Positions 50,527 through 63,822 of a DNA stretch of 64,000 nucleotides are shown here, piece by piece. A model generated the notes under the pieces. That model did no database searches. It worked only from the letters and a program-made list of their open reading frames with translations, and was not told where the DNA came from. A program made the position numbers and the translations under genes. The stretch spans positions 3,782,001-3,846,000 of the forward strand of contig NC_060020.1 in the NCBI RefSeq assembly GCF_021134715.1, read 5' to 3'. The stretch is from Daphnia pulex (taxonomy: Eukaryota; Arthropoda; Branchiopoda; Diplostraca; Daphniidae). Numbering within the stretch: the stretch's first letter is position 1; every line of letters begins with the position of its first letter.

Positions 50527-50861
50527 ATGTTTCTGAATCCGTGGTACGGCCAAGTCGGGGCCGGCCCGGCAACCCAAGATGAGTCGACCGCGACGACAGC
50601 GGCCCAAGCTGAGGCGGCGCCTGCGACGCTGGAAGTGAATCAGGACGCCGGAGTCAAGGATGACTCCGTCTCGGCCGCCGTCCAAGAGACTACGACCTCT
50701 CCAATTCCATCCGCCAAGCCGGAGAGCGACGCCAAAGCGGAAGGATCGGCCATGTCATCGGCTCCGCCATCCAGCAGCGATCAACCGAAACCCTTCCAGA
50801 ATCGTCTGAAATGCGGATGGACGGCCCACATGACCCAGGAGGGCCGGCTATTCTACTGCAA
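50527..50861 (+). CDS. First coding exon of a WW-domain protein (partial)
   Basis: ATG at 50527 (CGTCA before it) opens 111 codons plus 2 nt and ends at the strong donor CTGCAA|GTAAGT. The peptide begins MFLNPWYGQVGAGPATQDES. A long Ala/Thr/Glu/Ser/Pro-rich disordered leader follows, and it ends in LKCGWTAHMTQEGRLFYC. The end is the first two strands of a WW domain: first Trp, GW-x-x-H-x-T-x-x-G-R-x-F/Y-Y-C, with Asn likely completed across the junction. The second Trp and the Pro must be encoded by the next exon, which I could not find before 64 kb. WW domains bind proline-rich ligands. I cannot name the family. GC-rich codon use (GCC, GCG, ACG) marks it as coding. Confidence 0.75.
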
Positions 50862-53800
50862 GTAAGTGAATGTTTATTTTTCGGGGAGGGAAAACACATC
50901 TGTGCGGTCTGGATGTTGTGTCATGCGAATCAACTGTTGTTGTGTGGTGCGGGTACACTATCACCACCGCGGCACCCCATTTCTCACGAGATTGCAAATC
51001 TCTCCGCATTGAAATTAGATCTCTTGTCCTCTTGTCTTGATATTTTATCTTGAATTCCATTATAACGTCGGATCGTATGCTTTCGCCTGAGCGAAGCGCA
51101 GGGAATGGGGTGGGGGGGAATCAAAAAGAGATAATGCTGCCAGGGTGGTGGAAGCCCAGCCCCCCGGAATTATCTTACATCACTCTACATCATCCGTCGT
51201 CGGGTATCGCTTTTGCGCGTCTACATATTCACTGTGCGCCATGCACTATCACTGTAAATCGCCGCCGTAATGGAATCGCGCGCTCTACATAGAGATTCTG
51301 GTGGTGAAATGAGACAGGGCGACGAGGGGGGAGAGATGATGGGCTGCTGCACGGCCCCCCTCTTATAAATTCTGTGTGTTATTATGATGTTTGTTGCCTC
51401 GTTGTAATGAGGCACGCAGCAGCTGACGCGTTTATTATCTCGCTCACAATGCATTTCCCATTCGAAAGGGAAAAAAATCACATTTTTCTTTTGAATTGCA
51501 CTTTTCATTTCTTCCTTATATTTTTGAACAAACAACAAATTCAAAATCTCTTCATTTGTGTCCTATTTTGGGGGCCAAAAGAAGAGGAAAGTACAACACG
51601 GGATGTACTTTATTCGTTTCACAAAAAAAAGGGCGTCTCGTGACTCCGTCAAGTGCCAACAGCATGACGTGATCTGCATGTATTGCAGTGTCATTACTTC
51701 TGCTATCGTCCGTCCCCGATCGAACGAGAAGAAGACGGACGGCTGGCAGACAGGTCGACCACCCCCCTACCTATAGGTAGATGTGTGACCCTTCCGCACG
51801 ACTTGCCATGTGTTCCCGTAGGTAATTCAATGAAACGCGCCCGATAGAACTGGAGACCAGATTAGATAAGGAGAAGTCATTGTGTTGACCGGATAGGCTA
51901 TTGGGCAATGTCCAGAGAGTCACGAACGCTATAGTTTCTCGTTCAAACAGTCTTTTAGACCATCTGGAAAACTCCTTCCAACCTGGTTAGAAGAAGAAGA
52001 GGAATAGGTGGGTTGATTTAATCTCTGATCTATGTACAAGATAACCTCCAGAAGCTCGTTCACTCTCGATTTTTAAGCGCCCTCGCCAGTTGGTTATTTT
52101 TTTTTAATTTTTTTTATTTCTTTTTGAAAATGCGATTACGATTGATTCGATCTTTTTATTTGGAGAAATAAATACCAGAACATTTTAATGCGTTTTTTTC
52201 CGGTTTTTATTTTCCAATAAAAAAAAAATAAATAGAAGGGTGTTTGGCACAGTTGGTTGGGCAACTGTTCTATTTTGAGATGCTTCACACGACATTGCAG
52301 ATGTTAATACCTGCTCGTTTCAAACAAGTCGGCCGGTTGACCGTTTCTTTTCTCTCTCCTTTGCGCGTTGATGGCCACCACCTCGTTCGCTTGTTGGGGT
52401 TGTCTAACGACGGAGAACTAATCGCTATTCATTCGAGATATCTTGTCCTCGAAGAGGTGTTATCTTCCTTTTTTTTTCTTTTCTTTTTATTTCTATTTGC
52501 ACATCGGAGGGGAAAAAAGAGAGAGAGAGACAGGGCCAGCACACGCGTTTTTCGATCAATGTAATTAGACGCGCCAGCGTCGCGGGGCTTCCATTTTTCT
52601 TTCTCTCTTTTCTTTTCTTTTTTATTCTTTCCGAGTTATTACCATTAGCATTAACATGTTATTACACATCTACGTATTCATTTCGTGATGTCTGACCGTA
52701 AAAATAAAAAATAAAATAAAATGCCGGAATCAATCATTTTCCGTCTGACGTCGTCCACGTCCGCTTTTTCTTTTTTGACTTTCAAAAGGAGAGAGAGAGA
52801 GACTCACCTGCTGTAGACTCCAGCAAGGACACATAAATACCCGAGGTATATAATAACACACACGACGTCAAACATGTACCCGCCATTTTGTGAGCGCCAG
52901 ACAACACACAACATCTACCACCAATGGGACACGTCGGGTAGAAGCAAAATGGTCAAATGAATAAGAGGCGAATTGGGTATAAGACACAGCAACAGATGCG
53001 CTCGTAATGGGTATAATTATCTTCCTTTTTGTTTTTATTGTCGGTCGGTTTGCCTGGTCCTTTTTTCGTCTTGTCTTTTTCTCACCTTTGCCTTGTTATT
53101 TTTATATACCAACTTTGCATTTCTTTTTTGGGCATCTCTTTACCACTTTCGGTTTCGTCCTGCTGGTAAGGTAACCGACCGGGCTGCTGGCCTCTATCTC
53201 TAACCAACTTGGATGTGAAAAAATTTGTTTGGGGGGGGAAGGTGGGTCCCTACTTCCACACAGTCTGTACGCTAGAACGTTTGAATAATATTATATATTA
53301 ATGGCGTGCGACGAGTGTGTGAATTGAATGTGCTGTGTTCTGTGTGTGTGTGTGTGTCTACATCTGCCGTTTTTGGTCGGCCGTTTTCCGGCTGCCTGAC
53401 TAAATGAACTATGGGCCGCCTATAGTTCGCTGGTAAATTGTAGACTGCAGTTAAAGTTTTGGGAGGGAACTTGTCGTCGACCGCAAACGACGTCGACTTT
53501 GCTTGTCCGATGGTCGTGTACCGGCGGCAGAGTCGACGCCGCTTTTTTCGGAAGTGCCGAGTGTGTACAACTCCTGGTCGAATATGACACGGGTCTAGTC
53601 GCCACACGACAAGAGGAGCCGACCCAATCTAATCTGCCGTCCGTACACACAAGAGACATCCGCACACACAAATAATCGCCGAGGGACTTTTAGGCATTCC
53701 ACTTTGCCATCAGTGGTTTGGATTATTATTACGTACGTACGTACGCGCGTACGCACGTTGAGCTATGTCTATAGACTAGAGAAGCCCGTGATTTTGGCTA

Positions 53801-54060
53801 ATTGGTCTGCTCATTAGACACGGCTCTTTGTCTTTTTCTTTCTCTCATTTGGGGATTTAGGACTAGAGTCTCTACTAGCTCTATTGTTGCTGACTCTCTC
53901 TCTCTCTGGTTTCTCGCTAACGTGGATTATGTGTTGACTCGTCGCATTATTCCGTTCGGCTGCTCACTTCACCGCAGAAGAGAGAGAGGGAGAGGCTCTG
54001 GTTATTTGCGATCCTCTCCGGCTTATATTGCGACCTCCTCTTTTTTCTTTTTTAAGACCG
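50862..54060. other. Intron-like stretch after the WW-domain exon
   Basis: No exon continues the WW domain here by eye. Contents include poly(T) and CT tracts, AAATAAAATAAA-type runs near 52700 and an alternating purine-pyrimidine tract at 53731-53758. Frames at 53272-53671 (minus) have no recognised domain. Confidence 0.45.
53731..53758. repeat. 28-bp alternating purine-pyrimidine tract
   Basis: An unbroken R-Y alternation made of ACGT and CGCG steps, a sequence type known to favour Z-DNA. A shorter relative, TACGTACGTACGTA, is at 28774-28787. Confidence 0.8.
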
Positions 54061-54113
54061 GGGCTTGTATCGTCAACTGTTGCCGGATCAGCTGGATTTC
54101 GAGCGTCTGCAGC

Positions 54114-54172
54114 ATGGCTGACAATGGCCAAAATCATATATCGATGCCCGCCAACTCGAGAACTGGGAATTT
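54114..54172 (+). CDS. Weak candidate coding first exon (MADNGQNHIS)
   Basis: ATG at 54114 follows TCTGCAGC and opens MADNGQNHISMPANSRTGN, with a possible donor GTGAAC at 54173. That gives 59 nt and phase 2. If not spliced, the frame stops at 54176. The peptide is complex and lies just after a short GC-moderate leader. The donor is weak. It is listed because its phase matches the other candidate first exons. Confidence 0.2.
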
Positions 54173-57100
54173 GTGAACATCAAAGTACATAGGCGATCTT
54201 CGGAGGCCCGCCGGCTGACGGCCTTGTTGTCACACAGTTGTTGCCTCCGCTCCTTATTTCGCCCGGCTAGCGCTAGCCCGAGCGAGTGAGTGTCAAAAGA
54301 TTTATTGCTCTCCTCTTCTCTGTAGCGTGCCGGCCTGCCCTGCCGGGTCGCTTTTTGCCGCCTTGTAAATAAATCACAGTCAACAACTAGCAAACTGGTT
54401 GGGAGAAACTTGGCTCTGATCTACGACGACACAAGGATGGCTCCTGGCAAATGGGTTCCCGATTGCTTTCGCTCTCGTTCGTGAGAGAGCGGCGCGCGGT
54501 GAGCTGCTGGCCGGAAGGGGGGAGGGGGCATGGTAAACAGGGAGAGAGAGTGGCATCGTTCATCATCGGGAGGTTATAATCGTACGTCGTCATCGTTCGT
54601 CATCGGTCATTACGCATTGCCATCATAACACCTGCCGTAGAGCTCCAGCCCCTTTTCGATCGAATGATTATTCTCCATTTACAACCCCCTGGACAATATT
54701 ACTAAAGTCCGAAACTTCTTTTCGTTGCGTCATTGGCGAGGAAAATCGTAAATCAGCGCGTGTTTATCTCTCTGCTTGTCACTAAGAAGATGGAAGACTC
54801 TCCGGTTGAAAGGGGGGTGGGGTGTGTGGAGTGTGGAAAGATCTCGAATGTAAATGATGATTTTCGAATCCGGATGGCGAAGGCAACAGCAGTTACATAT
54901 GAGTGGCACTTGGCATCCACGTTGCGTCCTTGTATATATATATGTAGGAGCGTGGACACATTTGATTGGAATTATTATAAGAAATGAGAATCAGACTTAA
55001 ACATCCCTCCTTTTTTTTCTTTTTTCCTTCAAGGAAAAGCTTTACCGGCTGCTGCTGCTGCTGCTGATGCAATGGAAAAAGGATCGATGATATATATATA
55101 TACCGAGACGGAAGCGTCGCCGTCTCATAATGAAATGCCGAGCGCGTAGATATTGAAACTCTCATCTCTTCTCCCTCTGTCTGCGGGAATGGTGGGTGGA
55201 GTAGGGGAGGGATTCGACCCTGCGTTTTCTCATTACCAATATTATTTATCAGAAAGTCGGAATTCGGGAGGAGGCTTGATGTAACGAACGCCAACTCAAT
55301 TAAAGATCCCCCGAAAAAGATTGGAATGATGGCCGAGTGGTAGGGAGAAATCGAACGGAAATCAGAGGAAAAACGAAATAGGAAACTCTCTACCAGCTAT
55401 CAAATGGTTTTACGATATTGGAGTTCCTCAGTGGCTGATTTGCATTTCAGACCAACTAGTTTCAATGTTATCAAGAAACAAAAAAAATGCCATTCTTATA
55501 AATCTTGTTCGTAATCTTCTTGATCCTTGCATTTTTATCTCCGCGGTGGAATCTAACGATATGTTTTGTTTTGTTTTGTTTTTTCTGTGTGGTCATCCTT
55601 CTTAAAGAGATCAGACTCCGCAAACACTTGTTCCTTTTGTTTATTCAACGAGAGTTTTCACGTCAGCTGCCGGACAGACTGAGCTCACACGTATTCGAAT
55701 GCAAATGCAAGCGGCCGCCGAGACGGGAAATGGTGGCAATCTTTTACACTCTTCTAACGACGTTGTCTCTTTCTCTCCATCTTTATATCTTCTCTTCCTT
55801 TTTTCCCTCTTGTACGTATAATCAAACTGGCAGATGCCGGGTTTCTTTTCAATTCGCATTCACAGGGTTCTCTCCCGAGCGTCGTCGTCGTCGTCGCCCA
55901 TATCCTTTTCTTCTTTTTGAAGGACCTACATGAGCTAACTCCGCCCTCCTCCCGCTTGTTGATTATTACGAAATTCCGCCGTGTAACGCACGCAAAAATT
56001 CCTCCTTCCGCATACCAGCGCCGTTGTGCATTCCCCCTTGTCATATATACTTGGCTGACTCTTGACGTTATATTCGCCCGGTTTTTTTAAATACCGACAC
56101 GGTTTCGTGGCGAAAGAATCGCAGCTCTGGAGCAACGAGTTACGGTCCGTTTGCCAAAGACAACAATTGGCAATTTTTATTTTTCTTAATCGCCAAAGCT
56201 TTTGCGGAACGTCAATCATTTTTATCTTTTTCTCTCGTCTCTTCTTCGTTATAATTAAAATTTCTTGTTTGATTTGATTTGTTTCTTTTATTATCATTTC
56301 TTGCAAGACTTTTATTTTATTTTTCCCCCCTTTCTATCGCTCCAATGACTGTAACGTATTCACAGTCCGGTGACTGTACGCCATCCCCATGTCGCAGGTG
56401 GCAAGCGTTTGGGGTTTGGCTATACCAATACACCTTCGGGCATGTGGAAATCGGCCATCGTGCAGCGAAACCAACTGCCCATTGGCGTCGGGCCTGTTTT
56501 TTTTTGTTTGTTTCATTATTAGCATATCACCATCTGATTTTTCCTTTTTCTCGCTTGACTCAACTTTCAACTTGTTAGAGACTGGGGTTACGAAATAATA
56601 ACGCGGGGCATCGTACGGCACGCATATAGGGACGTTGGTTATGTAAACGTGAACCCTAGAGGCTCTCCCCGTCTGTGCCGACTCGTTGGATTGGAAGGAA
56701 AAACCTTGAACATGGTGATGATGGCGTCGGCTACTATTCCCACGTTCAGTTCAATTGGAAAAACAAGAATTCTTTCCTCGACTGTGTGTGTGTCTCGGAA
56801 TCCGCCATTTGTCCTTCTTCGATGGCTAAAGAAAAAATCGTACCCAAATTCCATGGGAAATTTGTTGGGTACACTATTTCACGCGTTCTGCATTTCTCTC
56901 GTTCCCATCGAGCGAGTGGCTAGTTTTTCTTTTTCTTCTTAATTTTCGTGTTTTTTTATATTTATTTCACTTATTCTTTCTTCCCCGTATTCCAAAATGT
57001 CAGCCGCCAATGCAAGAAACGTTGGAATAATCAAGACGTCGATGCGTTAGCGTCGCTTGGTTGCCCAGCATTTCCCTGGCGTTGGCTTTTGTCGAGAACC

Positions 57101-60055
57101 TTTAGATTTGATTCTTGTTCGCGCCGTTATGTTTGGCGCTTCGTGCAGAGGTTTGGACGTGTTAATATTGGAGCGGTGTTGCGGCGTCGGAGTGTAACGT
57201 GACTTTGAGTTGCGGAACAATGTGCTCGATTGAAGTCGCCCGTGGCCGTTGATGACATCTCCATCTGCCTGCCTTTGACAAATGCCAGACTACAGATAGA
57301 TCACGTGAAAAAGGAAAAAAAAAGTTCCTCCTTGAAATGGATGCTCAAATCATTCGGATTCTTGAAAAAGTTTGAAAGTCAAAAGACTCGACGTTTAATC
57401 TCATCCTTCATTTCTTCCCCCTTTTTTTGCCACTTTCAAGTTTCCGCAGCTGACGGATGATGAAAAATCGACAGTAATAATGAAAAGGGATGGCCCTATC
57501 GTTTTCATTCTTCTTCTTCTCATTGTTCTTCCTTGTCGATGTAAACCATCAATCAGCCATTAGTGGCTTTGTTACCGCACCCCAAGCAAATCCCTCAGAA
57601 ACAGAGTGCCATTCATCACGGACCCACCACCACATCAGCCGCTAATCATTAAGACATGATAACAAAACAAAAAATTGTGCCTTATTCAGTGTTACGTCAA
57701 TTTTTCAAGCTCAACCGGCCAGCAGTCGAGCTGAAAGTATAGCGCCAAGCTAGTAACAACGATTTATTTGATTTGTTGCACATAAATCGCACAAAGTTCC
57801 GATTACCTGTTATTCATCGTTATCGCCACGGTGGAGTCGAACTTACGATGCCGGAAGTCAAACACCCCGGGAACCTATCGAGAGAGAGAGAAAACACGCG
57901 AATCGACACGCAAGAAGATGATGACACCTGATGATGATGATGATGGCAAGGTGATGATAATAGTAGTAGCGGTAGGGACCGGGAGTCCGTTTTTGCTGAT
58001 CGTTCAACCGTTTTACGCCTCGATTGATGTCCTGTTTCCACTTCCTCCGTCAACGAATTCTGTCGAGTGTGAAACTCGTTATCTGGTGAATAAGAAAAGA
58101 GAGTCGAGAAAGAAAAAAAATGTAATCATCGTACAGACATCGAAAGAAACTAGACGGCGACTGTATGTTCGTTTCCCCCCGACTCATTCTCTTACGCTGA
58201 CGCCGCTAATAATTTTGCTGGCGGCAGCAGTTGTGTGAATCAGACAATTTGATTTCTTTTTGATTCCCTTTTTTTATTATTTGGCGGACCTACACCTCCT
58301 TTGATTTATGCGCTGCTATTGTAACTGCGCACTCGGCCGTAGATCACGAAGCAGCTGACATCTTGTGGGTCGTCGAGCTTTTCGAATTGTGTGTTTCCCC
58401 CTTTTTTTTCTTTTTCTTTAATCTAAGATCCTGGTTTCCAGTTGTGTGCCAAGTCCAACGGATTGAGGATGATTAGATTTAGCGCCATCTTAGTCTCATT
58501 TGCCAGACTCTCGGTGACGATGGCGGTAGCTTTAAAACACCGCCGCTTTGAGGTCTTAATTCTTTTTTTTTCTCCGCGCTTGTTATTGATTATTGTGTTC
58601 CACTCTCGACGCTTCAGGCCGGAAAGAATTTTCTAAATCACATCTTTATAAAAAAGGAAAAGGACGGAATGGTTTTGACAAGAAACTTAAACGTCGTTGC
58701 CACCCGAAAGGTTGGTGTACAACATTTTGTGAAAGTTTTATCAATGTCGTCGACTTTGCATTAACTACCGTTTTGAGGTTGCGTGATTGTTTGTAGTTTG
58801 ATGTGAACCAAACTTCGAGAAGCGCTTAGAAGATATACCCTTCTAAAAAGGGACCGTAGAAGGTATTTTTGTACGTCGAATGAAAACGGTGAGAGAGTTT
58901 GGTCATCATCCGGTATCGTCCGGAAAGGCCAGGGAAAAGAAATAAAAATAGAAGATGGGACTTGGGAAATAGGCTTAAGATGGGCGCGTGAAACTCTCGT
59001 ATTTCAATAAACATCATTACAAAAGGGGGAGGGGTCTATCTTACGTAGGTAAATCCGAGAAGTCCAAAGAAAAAATGTTGAAGGGTTCTTTTAACGTGCG
59101 AGAATTTCTAAATTGTTTGTTAACACAGAAAAATGGACTCCCTATTTTTTTTCTCACTTTTATTTTATTTTTATTTTCATTTTTTTTTTTTCAAAGGGAA
59201 AATTTTTTTTTCGGAGCTCGGCGTCCACTCCCGCCGAGTTGCCTTTATTGATTCCAGCCTTGTATAGAAAAAAAAAACTAGCTCTGGATGAGATTAAGCT
59301 TCCGCGCTGGTGGCAAAAAAATACAAGAGAAATTGAACTAGTCAGTGAGTCAGTAACTATTTATTTGTTTCTCTTGTTGAAATGGAAGCCTGGTAGCATT
59401 CTGGACGAAACGTTGGCAGTAATCTGTTGGAAGTGACACTAGATTCTTTTTGTCTCCCCCGTCTGATTTTCCCTTTTTTTCTTTTCTTGCTTTTTTGTTT
59501 CCCTTTCAGTCGCGTATGTCTGAAGGACGAGAAAAGTGTTGGAACAGATCTGAGAGCGAAATCATCGCACTGTCAACGTCAAAAGAGGCTTAAAGTTTTA
59601 GACCGAGCTTTTCAGACTTTATTTCGTTGCCTTTTTTTTTTCTTCATTCTTCTTCTTCATCCGGATGGGCGTCGTGAAATCATTGTTTCACGACCGTTTT
59701 AGACGTTGCTCTCTTTTAGCCCTCTTTTTTCTGATGTCACTTTAGTCATTTCTGTAAATTTCTTTTCTTTATTTCTGTCTTTTTCTCCCTTTTTTCCGGA
59801 AATAACGTCAAATAAGATGAAAGCCGCACCATTTCCCCTAAAAAAAATGGGGGAAACGAATTCGGGGAGCAATGCTGGCGGAATGAAGTAGCAGCGTAAT
59901 ACCATTTGTGTCAACATCTGTTGGATGTCGTATGACTGACGGCTATAGATAAATAGTAGATGCAGTTAAATACATCAAAGACTTTACCCGGAAAAAAAAA
60001 TATAGCTCTTTCTTCTTTTTCTTTTTCTTTTCAATGAGCGCGACTTTTAAAGCAA
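54173..60055. other. Gene-poor stretch
   Basis: About 6 kb with no supportable gene. It contains (TA)n at 54932-54942 and 55091-55102, a CTG run near 55052-55067, GTC runs near 55882-55898 and ATG/GAT runs near 57930-57945. A strong-looking polypyrimidine-CAG acceptor lies at about 59509, followed by a short frame (SRMSEGREKCWNRSESEIIA), but nothing joins to it. Confidence 0.45.
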
Positions 60056-60388
60056 ATGATCACGCTCGGGGAGATTTCGGATGTATATATTGCATTCGGG
60101 CTCTACGACGACCATCTGATTACGTATTCGAATTGGGATCCGTGCGCTGGAAGGACTGGGTGGGTTAGTTGCTGGGGCTCGGCAATGCGGCTCCTTACAG
60201 CTCTGGAACATTTCCACTCGGCACACTTGACGATGACCCCGGTAGAAAGTTTAAATCTCGCCCATCTCGTTTCCCCACTCGCCAGCTTTTCAGGACTGAG
60301 CAACGGAAAAATAAAAGGGAGAATGGCAGATACTAGACATCCACAGGAGAAATTTACAGTCCCTAAGGCGCTCTTTAATTACGAATAG
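60056..60388 (+). other. Isolated 110-codon open frame of balanced composition
   Basis: ATG to TAG without repeats. It begins MITLGEISDVYIAFGLYDDH, has MRLLTALEHFHSAHLTMTPV in the middle and ends with EKFTVPKALFNYE. Composition is more protein-like than the surrounding frames. No domain, signal peptide or splice context supports it, and I recognise no homologue. It could be a lineage-specific small gene or chance. Confidence 0.2.
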
Positions 60389-63300
60389 ACTGCTGCACCT
60401 TTGAATTCTTCAAGTCCGCTCAAGATTCTCTTGGACTCTACGACCTTACGTCTTTCACCACCGACCATCAACTGGCAATCTCTTCTGCAATCGCCTATAG
60501 GTTCGATTTGTTTTTTGGGTTTTTTTTAGTGACACGTAATGTGGTAACGTGTCTGAAATCGAATCGAAGATGGCTCACCATTTCATAGCAGGAAAGGATT
60601 GTTCATTTTCTTGAATGTCTTGACAAGGGAGGGGGGGCTAGTGATTTGGAGAGTAAATGTCTACGTGACTTTGTGTACAGGTGCTGACTCACTGCGTAAA
60701 TCTGGCGTATCTTATTTCGCTTCTTTTCCCGAACGTTATTAATAATCAAGGCCCTCACAGAGTCTTAGTCTTTTGGGAAAGGTTCTCTCATGCCTAGCGC
60801 TTTGGTTTTCTGGGCGTGGGTAATTTTCGGTTTTTTTCCGCGTTGTTGTTGCTGCTGTTGTTGTTGTTGTTTGTTTGTTTGCCTATTCTTTTTGTTGGAC
60901 CGTTCCGGCCTGCTTTGGTCGTAATTCTAGGTAGACATTCCCGGCGTTTCACGGTCTCAACCTCCATCTCTCTATAGTTAACATTTTTTTCCCCCTTTCT
61001 CGAATATAAACAGCAACAAATGCGTATTTATTATTACGATGATGTCCTTCGTCTTGTAACCATGCCCATGGGAAAAGGGAAAAGGTGTCGGTTATATCAG
61101 CTCTTTCGCGGCCGTATAGTAGAAACTTTTTATTTTCCAGGTGACTATTTCTTACTTTTTCTTATTACATTCTGGGTGAGGCGGAGCGTGCCGACCACTC
61201 TTATTCAACACAAATCGCATACATAACAGGCACCGGATGTTGATGACCTTGGATAAATTGCTGCCCTCCGTCCTTATATATTTTGTCCCCTAGGATTATC
61301 TCTGACGTTTGTGTAATATTAGATGTTTCACCGTTTCGGATTTTTTTTTTTCTTTTCTTTTTGAAACGGAAAAATTTCGATCCGCTAGAATGGTTATTTC
61401 GATTGGGATGTCCATTATTATTATTCAACAATTGCCCGCCACTTCCTCCCGTGTTTTTGAACTTTGTGTTGCGTCACAAACGGCAGTTTAACGCCCCTCG
61501 TTTCCTAGAGCAAGCAATCAACATTTTTCTTAGTTTTTTCTCCATGTATGTCAAGCCTTGCACACTGTATAGGGATTTTAGACGTTCTATGATATCACAA
61601 CTTGATTATTTCCCAAGCTAAAAAAAAAGTGCTGGAAGAAATGAATCGAATTCCATCATTTGATGGAAATCGTTTTTCACGTACACAAAAAGCGCGTGCG
61701 TGTTCACAGCCTCGGCGGCAATTTGATGATGGCTGCCATTTCGACAGGCGCAGCTCCGGGTTAAACCAAGAAAAAAGAAAAATAAAGAAACGGGATGCTC
61801 TTGTTTGTAGTATTCTTTTTATTTTCCTTATTTCACTTTTTGGGGGCTTTTTTTTTCACAAGTATATAGGGTTTTGGGGTTATTGTCTGATTGCCCCTGA
61901 TGGCTACGCGAGCTGCAGCAGGCAGCAGCAGCAACCCAAAAGTCGAATAATATCTAGAAACTATAGAAGAATTGGGTGTCGTAAACGAACGTTGGGAAAA
62001 AAAAAGAAAAAAAGTACAATCTGTGGCAATGATGCGTTACCGACTTTTACCGTGGTAAAAAAAGAAGAGAGAGAAAATGGAAAAATATAAACGGGAGACG
62101 ATGGGAATTTTTTTTTCCCGAGTCCCGACCTTCCCGGTTGTTTTTTTCTTTCTTTCTTTTTTCACCACCACCACCTACTGGGGGGTTTCTCCCATCTTCT
62201 GTAATAGGTTCTCATTATTAAAAGGAGGAAGAGAGATGCCATATTATCTTGTGTACGGGGAAAAGGAATACAAGTGCTAACAACAAAATCCACAGGAAAT
62301 GGATGACTGGTGCCATTGTTTTTATTGGTTCTATACTCTCTTTGCTACCTACGCGCTGGTAGCATGTGTGTGGTAGCGCGGAAGGAACAAATCGTTTTCC
62401 GTGTTTGTCCAATTTGTTTTACGCTTAATCGATTGGAGCTCGGCGATCGAGTGAGAACATTTTTTGTTTCCTTCTCGTGAACGACCGAACCGGTTCGATC
62501 AACAATAACCCAACTGGAAAACAAAACAACAGTAGAAACAGTAGAAAAACAATGCGAGAATGGCAATCAAATCACCAATTGTTTGTTAAATTTCCTTGGC
62601 TTTTGTTATTGGCTATCCATTTTTCATTGGGAAAACCTTGATTTGTTCAACTTTTGTTTCGTTTATTACAGACAATTACTTCCAATCGTTAAAGACCCAA
62701 ATGAAAAAAAAAAGAAGGGAGACAGACCCCAAAAAATGGTATTTTATTTTATTTACAAGATACTGTGTCTAGTCTTTTTATCGCCGTCACGCCACACGTA
62801 TAAATACGTTCCCGCTTCCGTCATTCGGCCAGCCAGCAGTCTGCTTTTATTTGATATTTCTCTCTCCTCGAAATAAAACGCAAAGGGGATACTGATGATG
62901 GCCAAGTGATGAGAGGCACAATAGGCCCTTTGCTCAGCACTCACTCGGCTCTTTTTGGTCCATCAAATTGTATTTATGGTTGCCCTTTTTTTTTTCTTTT
63001 TTGGTTGTTGTTTTATTCCTGGAACGAGTGTTATATTATATTAGCCCCTCTTTTTGTGTATTGCGGCAAGGTTATTTGCAGTGTGATTTGATCCGAGCCG
63101 CTCGGAAACGATGACGGTTATATGTTCGTATTTTTTTTTTCCTTTTTTTATATTTATGCGAGGCGTCAGCGTCAACGACGCGCAAAGACAGACGTGCCGC
63201 CGGATATGTTTACGATCCTGCTCGTTCACCGAATGCAAATGCGTGATGCGCCGCATGCAAATCGTTTGGGTCCTTCCTCGTTATCTATAATTAACGATGA

Positions 63301-63800
63301 TGTGATGATAAAAAAATAATATCAAGCCCATCGCTCCTGGCCATCGCCTGCGCAACAGCTCCGCACACACACACAAAATGATTCAAACGAAAGTAACGGC
63401 CAGAAATTCCGGTTTGCCTAGAATGACTAGGCGGACAGCTATATAGGAAAGAGGATTTTAAAATGGATGTGCCTTGCCAAAACAAATTAAGACTGTACTA
63501 CAATAGTTGGATTCCACTCGTTCCGCAATGACACTGCCGGGCATAGAGAATAAACCCGTTTTTTTTTTCGGTTCTTCGTTACGTTTCACCTTTGGAAAGG
63601 GTCATTAACACAAACCCTTCGTCCAACCTAGAGCTGGAAAAAGCACGTATTGAAAACTGTTTCACGTCTATTCCTCGAAGTGCTAACCCGTTAGCGAGTC
63701 TTTTTTTTTTCCTTTTGTAATTTTTATTCGTACGTGTCCGTGATTCATTTTGGGCTCTGGTTCGACAGCTAGAGCCCTCTGTCGTGTGGAAGACGTACTA
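60389..63800. other. Gene-poor stretch to the right end
   Basis: This has TTG/TTTG runs near 60844-60878, many T tracts and a TATAAATA at 62799-62806 with TCATTC at 62821 (spacing short for a TATA-initiator pair). A 7-bp inverted repeat GGGCTCT/AGAGCCC lies at 63752-63777. I see no supportable gene. Confidence 0.45.
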
Positions 63801-63822
63801 CTTTGACCAAGGACACGAGTCA

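Noticed and set aside
59509..59595. Strong polypyrimidine-CAG acceptor followed by a short frame, considered as the missing WW exon
   Set aside because: With the required phase the peptide (NRVCLKDEK) lacks the second Trp and Pro of a WW domain.
62799..62826. TATAAATA followed by TCATTC as a core promoter
   Set aside because: Spacing of about 24 bp is too short for a standard TATA-Inr pair, and no exon follows.
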